A model generated the notes under the pieces. It was not told the DNA's origin. It did no database searches and worked only from the letters and a program-made list of their open reading frames with translations. A stretch of 7,658 nucleotides of DNA from Lautropia sp. (GTDB lineage Bacteria > Pseudomonadota > Gammaproteobacteria > Burkholderiales > Burkholderiaceae_E), in contig JACCRJ010000253.1 in the NCBI GenBank assembly GCA_013813615.1, forward strand, positions 1-7,658, written 5' to 3'. This document shows, one piece after another, positions 4,549 to 7,658 of this stretch; the stretch's first letter is position 1, and each line of letters begins with the position of its first letter. Both the position numbers and the translations under genes were made by a program.

Positions 4549-5067
4549 ATGGCACACGAACAAGTGCATCCGGCCCCCCGCGCCGGGTCGGCCGGAGTCA
4601 GAAGCACCACCGACTGGCGCGCCTCCGTCTGGGCCGGCCTGATTGCCGGGCTGGTCTTCATGATGCTGGAGATGGTGATGGTCTGGCTGTTCATGGGGCA
4701 GAGCCCGTGGGGCCCACCCCGCATGATGGCCGCGATGGTGATGGGGCCGGAGGTCCTGCCACCGCCTGCAACTTTCGCGATGATGCCGATGATGGTCGCC
4801 ATGATGATCCACTTTCCGCTGTCGGTGGTCTACGGCCTGGTGATCGGTTGGATGGTGCACCGGATGGACATGGGAATGGCCGTGCTGGCCGGCGCAGCCT
4901 TCGGGCTGATCGCGGTCTACTTCGTCAACTTCTACCTCATCGCGCCCGCCATGTTTCCCTGGTTCGTCGAGGCCCGCAACTGGATCGGCGCCTTCGCGCA
5001 CCTCATGTTCGGCGCCGTCGCGGCGGCAGCGTATATCCGCCTTCGCAAACCCAGGTCCAGGGTCTGA
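4549..5067 (+). CDS. Methionine-rich four-helix membrane protein of unknown function
   Basis: This 172-residue protein has a hydrophilic N-terminus (1-24) and four hydrophobic segments (about 26-50, 78-103, 109-133 and 145-163). I recall similar proteins in betaproteobacteria (WRASVWAGLIAG, SPWGPPRMMAAMVMGP, FPWF.EARNW) that are often misnamed sodium:proline symporter. It is far too short for that transporter family, so no transport function should be assumed. It has 22 methionines, including MMPMMVAMM (78-86) and MDMGM (106-110), with nearby histidines (H88, H104). Such Met clusters bind Cu(I) in some known proteins, and with a copper-storage gene nearby a metal link is possible but unproven. 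AAGGAA precedes the ATG by 6 nt. It begins a plus-strand run of three genes spaced 27 nt apart. Confidence 0.75.
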   Translation: MAHEQVHPAPRAGSAGVRSTTDWRASVWAGLIAGLVFMMLEMVMVWLFMGQSPWGPPRMMAAMVMGPEVLPPPATFAMMPMMVAMMIHFPLSVVYGLVIGWMVHRMDMGMAVLAGAAFGLIAVYFVNFYLIAPAMFPWFVEARNWIGAFAHLMFGAVAAAAYIRLRKPRSRV

Positions 5068-5094
5068 GCTGGCTCAGCCGCACCGGAGCGCAGG

Positions 5095-6436
5095 ATGACC
5101 AAGGCATATGATCTGGTTGCAATCGGCAGCGGAACCGCCGCCACGGTGGCGGCGACGCGGCTGCGTGCGGCCGGCCGCGCGGTTGCGGTGGTCGATCAGA
5201 GGCCCCTGGGAGGAACCTCCCTGCGCGGGTGTGATCCGAAGAAGCTTCTCGTCGGCGCCGCGGAGGCCGCAGATCATGCGCGGCGCATGAGATCCCGGGG
5301 TGTCCATGGCGACATCGGCATCGACCGGCCCGAGCTGCTTGCCTTCAAGCGCAGCTTTACCGATCCGATCCCTGCCACCCGGGAGCAGCGCTATCAGGGA
5401 CAGGGAGTCGGCATCTACCGTGGCGTAGCGAAGTTCACCAGCGGCAGCAGCCTGCAGGTGGGGGGCGCCACCCTCGAAGCAAGGCATGTGCTGATCGCTT
5501 CGGGCGCCGAACCCGCCAAGCTTGGCATCCCCGGCGAGGAGTACCTAATCACCCATGAGGGATTTCTGGATCTGCCGGCCCTGCTGCGGCGGATCCTCCT
5601 CGTCGGCGGCGGGTACATCGCTGCCGAGTTCTCGCACATTGCCGCCCGCGCCGGTGCCCAGGTAACGATCCTGCAGCATGGCGAACGCATGCTCAAGGGA
5701 TTTGATTCCGACCTGGTCGCCTGGCTCATGGAAGCATTCGACGAGATCGGCATCGATGTCCGCCTGCAGTCCAGCGTAAAGGCCGTCGAGAAAAACGGCG
5801 CCGGCCACCGGGTACACGCCTCTTCAGAGGGCCAGGCGCTGACACTGGAAGCCGACGTGGTCGTCCATGCCGCAGGCCGCGTCCCGGCGCTGGCATCGCT
5901 CGAGCTGGAAACCGCCGGCGTCGTGGTCGAACGCGGCAGACTCAAGCTGAACGAATTTCTTCAAAACGTCTCCAACCCGTGCGTCTATGCGGCGGGCGAC
6001 GCGGCGCAAGCCGGACCGCCGCTGACCCCCGTTTCCAGTCACGACGCGAAGGTGGTTGCGGCCAACCTTCTGGAAGGCAATCATCGAAGCCCGGATTACA
6101 GCAGCGTGCCAAGCGTCGCCTTCACCATTCCACCGATTGCGGCGGTCGGGCTGAGTGAAGCGGCGGCTCGCGAGCAGGGACTGAAGTTCACGGTGAAGTC
6201 GCAGAAGGCCCCGGACTGGTTCACTGCGCCAGGCCGCGCAGTCGGTCTACGGCTTCAAGACACTGGTCGAGGCAGGCACCGGCGGCATTCTCGGTGCGCA
6301 TCTGGTGGGCCCGCATGCGGACGAAGTCATCAACCTGTTCGCGCTCGCGATCCGGCACCGCTTGTCCTCGGACGATCTCAAGAACGCCATGTTTGCCTAT
6401 CCTAGCGGCGGCTCGGATATCGGTTCCATGGTCTGA
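5095..6436 (+). pseudogene. Flavin disulfide-oxidoreductase-like protein (mercuric reductase / lipoamide dehydrogenase type), frameshifted
   Basis: The N-terminal 378 residues show FAD binding (GSGTAA, 11-16), an NAD(P)-binding GGGYIAAEF (171-179) and the second FAD motif YAAGDAA (298-304), as in class I pyridine-nucleotide disulfide oxidoreductases. The frame breaks at about 6226-6230, after DWFTA. The original frame then runs through unlikely sequence to a TAG at 6403-6405. The +1 frame gives the expected dimerisation domain (VYGFKTLVEAGTGGILGAHL, then HADEVINLFALAIRHRL) to the TGA at 6434-6436. Loss of one GC pair from a GCGCGC run would explain it. Independently, the redox motif reads GGTSLRGCDPKK: only C46 remains and the usual C-x4-C is shortened, so disulfide chemistry is unlikely. 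The ribosome binding site GGAG lies 6 nt before the ATG. A sequencing error could explain the frameshift but less easily the missing cysteine. Confidence 0.85.
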
Positions 6437-6463
6437 AATGGTAGTGCTACAACTGGAGCGACA

Positions 6464-7525
6464 ATGAGTACGACAACGAGCACAACATCGGGTGACGGTG
6501 GCCGTACGGGCCGGGGCTCGGGTTCACAAGGCGCGGGCGCATACCGGCCGGGGGATTCGGCCAGGCAGTTCGATCCCTCGAACACGATGCTGCTGGTCAT
6601 CGATCCGGTCAATGACTTCCTCTCCGAGGGCGGCGCTGCCTGGGAAATGACCAAGGGTACCGTGAACTCGCACGACGTGATCGGTCATCTGCGGCAGGCG
6701 ATGGATGCAGCCAGAAGCAAGGGAATTCCGGTGGTGCATGGGCCGATGGCCTACACCGAGGAGGACTATGCCGACGGCAGGCTGCAGTGCCGGTGCGGCA
6801 TCAATCGGCTGATGTTCGAGCAGAAAATGTTCATTGCCGGATCCTGGGGCGCGGACTTTCATCCTGACCTGAGGCCTCAGGAGGGCGAGGTCGTGCTGCT
6901 TCCGCACAAGGGTACGGACGTCTTCGAGACCGATCTGCCGGAGCACCTTGATCGACTGGGTACGACGCATATCGTGATTGCAGGGATGGCGGCCAACCTG
7001 TGCTGCGAGTCGACCGGCCGGCGCGCGGTTGAGAACGGCTACGACGTGACCTTTCTGTCCGATGCGATCGGCGCAGAAAACATGATTGCCTATGAGGCTT
7101 CGATCCGGGTCAACTATCCGCTGATCGCGAATGCGATCATGAAAGTCGACGAGTTCATCCGCGCAATCGGCGCCGACTCAGGCGATGGCATCACGGCCGC
7201 AGCGGGCGATTCGGTGCTGGGGTCGGACCGCGGCAAGGTTGGCGAGGTCGAGAGCGTCCATCCGGAAGCAGAGGTGCCTTACATGACTGTAACCACCGGC
7301 ATCCTGGGTATTGGCGGCAACGTGTACGTCCCGTGCGAAGCAGTCGTTAAACGGGTGGGCCAGGAGGTATTCATCAACCTGCCGAAACTCGTGGTCGGCA
7401 AGATGCCCTGGGACGAGCCGCCAACCCGTGAAAGCCAGGCGCAGAAGATGGGGCCGGCGCTAGCCTCCGTCTCCATGCTCTACGGCACCGTGCAGCCGAC
7501 CCGTCACGCGCCTCAAAAGCCCTGA
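6464..7525 (+). CDS. Isochorismatase-like cysteine hydrolase with C-terminal PRC-barrel/DUF2171-like domain
   Basis: This 353-residue protein has an S/T/G-rich low-complexity start (1-30). An isochorismatase-fold domain follows (about 40-235) with the family's Asp-Lys-Cys triad: D47 (LVIDPVNDF), K149 (HKGTDVF) and C180 (ANLCCEST). Enzymes of this fold cleave amides such as nicotinamide, N-carbamoyl or related bonds; the substrate cannot be told. Residues 248-318 (GDSVLGSDRGKVGEVESV, then ILGIGGNVYVPCEAV and VFINLPKL) look like a PRC-barrel/DUF2171-type beta domain, ending in PWDEPP. These domains often mediate protein or RNA contacts or sense stress. The combination is unusual. The ribosome binding site GGAG lies 6 nt before the ATG. 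It is third in the presumed operon and converges on the gene at 7563-7658. Confidence 0.85.
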   Translation: MSTTTSTTSGDGGRTGRGSGSQGAGAYRPGDSARQFDPSNTMLLVIDPVNDFLSEGGAAWEMTKGTVNSHDVIGHLRQAMDAARSKGIPVVHGPMAYTEEDYADGRLQCRCGINRLMFEQKMFIAGSWGADFHPDLRPQEGEVVLLPHKGTDVFETDLPEHLDRLGTTHIVIAGMAANLCCESTGRRAVENGYDVTFLSDAIGAENMIAYEASIRVNYPLIANAIMKVDEFIRAIGADSGDGITAAAGDSVLGSDRGKVGEVESVHPEAEVPYMTVTTGILGIGGNVYVPCEAVVKRVGQEVFINLPKLVVGKMPWDEPPTRESQAQKMGPALASVSMLYGTVQPTRHAPQKP

Positions 7526-7542
7526 ATCGGAAAATGCGCATC

Positions 7543-7581
7543 GGCCGGCGAGGCCGCGGCGCTCAGGCGCCGCTGCCGGCC
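7543..7581. terminator. Large GC-rich hairpin between convergent genes
   Basis: An outer 7-bp stem (7543-7549 with 7575-7581) and an inner 7-bp stem (7556-7562 with 7567-7573, loop TCAG) stack into one hairpin with a 6-nt internal asymmetry. The loop holds the stop codon of the minus-strand gene. No T-tract follows on either strand, so it may be a transcript-stabilising or weak bidirectional terminating structure rather than a classical terminator. Confidence 0.4.
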
Positions 7582-7658
7582 TGCCCCAGCAGCAGTCGAA
7601 CTTCTTCCGCAATGATGTCCGGGTGATCCTCCGGCGTGAAGTGCCGACCGTCCGGGAT
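7563..7658 (-). CDS. Alpha/beta-fold hydrolase, C-terminal 31 residues only
   Basis: The minus-strand frame entering from the right edge reads IPDGRHFTPEDHPDIIAEEV before a short tail and a TGA (7563-7565). This is typical of the C-terminus of haloalkane dehalogenase/epoxide hydrolase-type alpha/beta hydrolases. In those proteins the histidine of the G-x-H motif (here RHF) completes the catalytic triad and P-E-D-x-P-D leads into the last helix. Only the end of the gene is in the window, so substrate and full architecture are unknown. It converges on the isochorismatase-like gene. Confidence 0.7.
   Translation of the reverse strand: MPDGRHFTPEDHPDIIAEEVRLLLGQAGSGA

Larger units (their letters stand above)
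309..7658. mobile_element. Genomic island, one end visible (other end outside the window)
   Basis: The left boundary is supported by the truncated tRNA-Arg at 309-354 followed by a tyrosine recombinase gene at 514-1857. The cargo to the right is metal-handling and redox genes, typical of proteobacterial islands. The right boundary is not seen, so the extent is a minimum and is inferred. The integrase side and the metal module meet at about 2012 in a truncated gene, so the cargo may have been joined secondarily, or the native chromosome could already resume somewhere in the window. Confidence 0.4.

Noticed and set aside
4434..5111. A 225-residue plus-strand frame overlapping the Met-rich membrane protein
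   Set aside because: It is rich in Arg, Gly and Asp, has no ribosome binding site, and lies out of frame with a well-formed membrane protein gene.
5095..6436. Calling the flavoprotein mercuric reductase (merA)
   Set aside because: There is no N-terminal HMA domain, no C-terminal vicinal cysteine pair, and the redox motif lacks a cysteine, so only the superfamily is supported.
1..7658. CRISPR arrays, insertion sequences, rRNA genes or riboswitches
   Set aside because: I saw no spaced repeat array, transposase frame, rRNA-like sequence or recognisable riboswitch core in the window.

Overview
The window looks like one end of a tRNA-integrated genomic island in a high-GC proteobacterium, most likely a betaproteobacterium. 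This rests on the GC-rich codon third positions, the tRNA-Arg(ACG) 3' half with its encoded CCA, an integrase of a type I associate with Burkholderiales-like islands, and the proteobacterial MerR, CcdA and Csp families. The genus cannot be fixed from the sequence.

Bases 1-308 appear to be chromosomal flank. They hold the C-terminal end of an unrecognised plus-strand gene, possibly frameshifted, and a strong hairpin terminator on the minus strand. Bases 309-354 are only the 3' half of a tRNA-Arg gene, the typical scar of a tyrosine recombinase (att site). To its right come an operator-like inverted repeat over a sigma70-type promoter, a triple 9-bp repeat, and the integrase gene (514-1857). 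The integrase keeps its R-H-R-H-Y catalytic residues but appears to lack the beta-hairpin segment that carries the catalytic lysine.

Bases 2012-4280 are a compact metal-handling module. A minus-strand operon encodes an HMA-domain metal chaperone (3021-3248), a CcdA/DsbD-like membrane protein (2288-2965) and the truncated start of a DUF7482-like protein (2012-2191), which is cut off at the junction with the integrase side. Divergent to it is a 19-cysteine Csp3-like copper-storage protein (3515-3850), which converges on a MerR-family regulator (3867-4280). At least two, probably three, promoters have the stretched 19-bp spacer typical of MerR activation. The regulator could therefore control itself, the HMA/CcdA operon and the Csp gene together.

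Bases 4549-7525 are three plus-strand genes, each separated by 27 nt and probably one operon: a methionine-rich four-helix membrane protein, a mercuric-reductase/lipoamide-dehydrogenase-like flavoprotein, and an isochorismatase-like hydrolase with a C-terminal PRC-barrel/DUF2171-like domain. The flavoprotein gene is broken by a frameshift and its redox motif lacks the first cysteine. The window ends in the C-terminus of a convergent alpha/beta hydrolase gene.

The locus combines a coherent metal and redox stress theme with several signs of decay: the integrase deletion, the truncated DUF7482-like gene and the damaged flavoprotein. This suggests an island that has become immobilised and is eroding, while the Csp/MerR/HMA/CcdA core remains intact.
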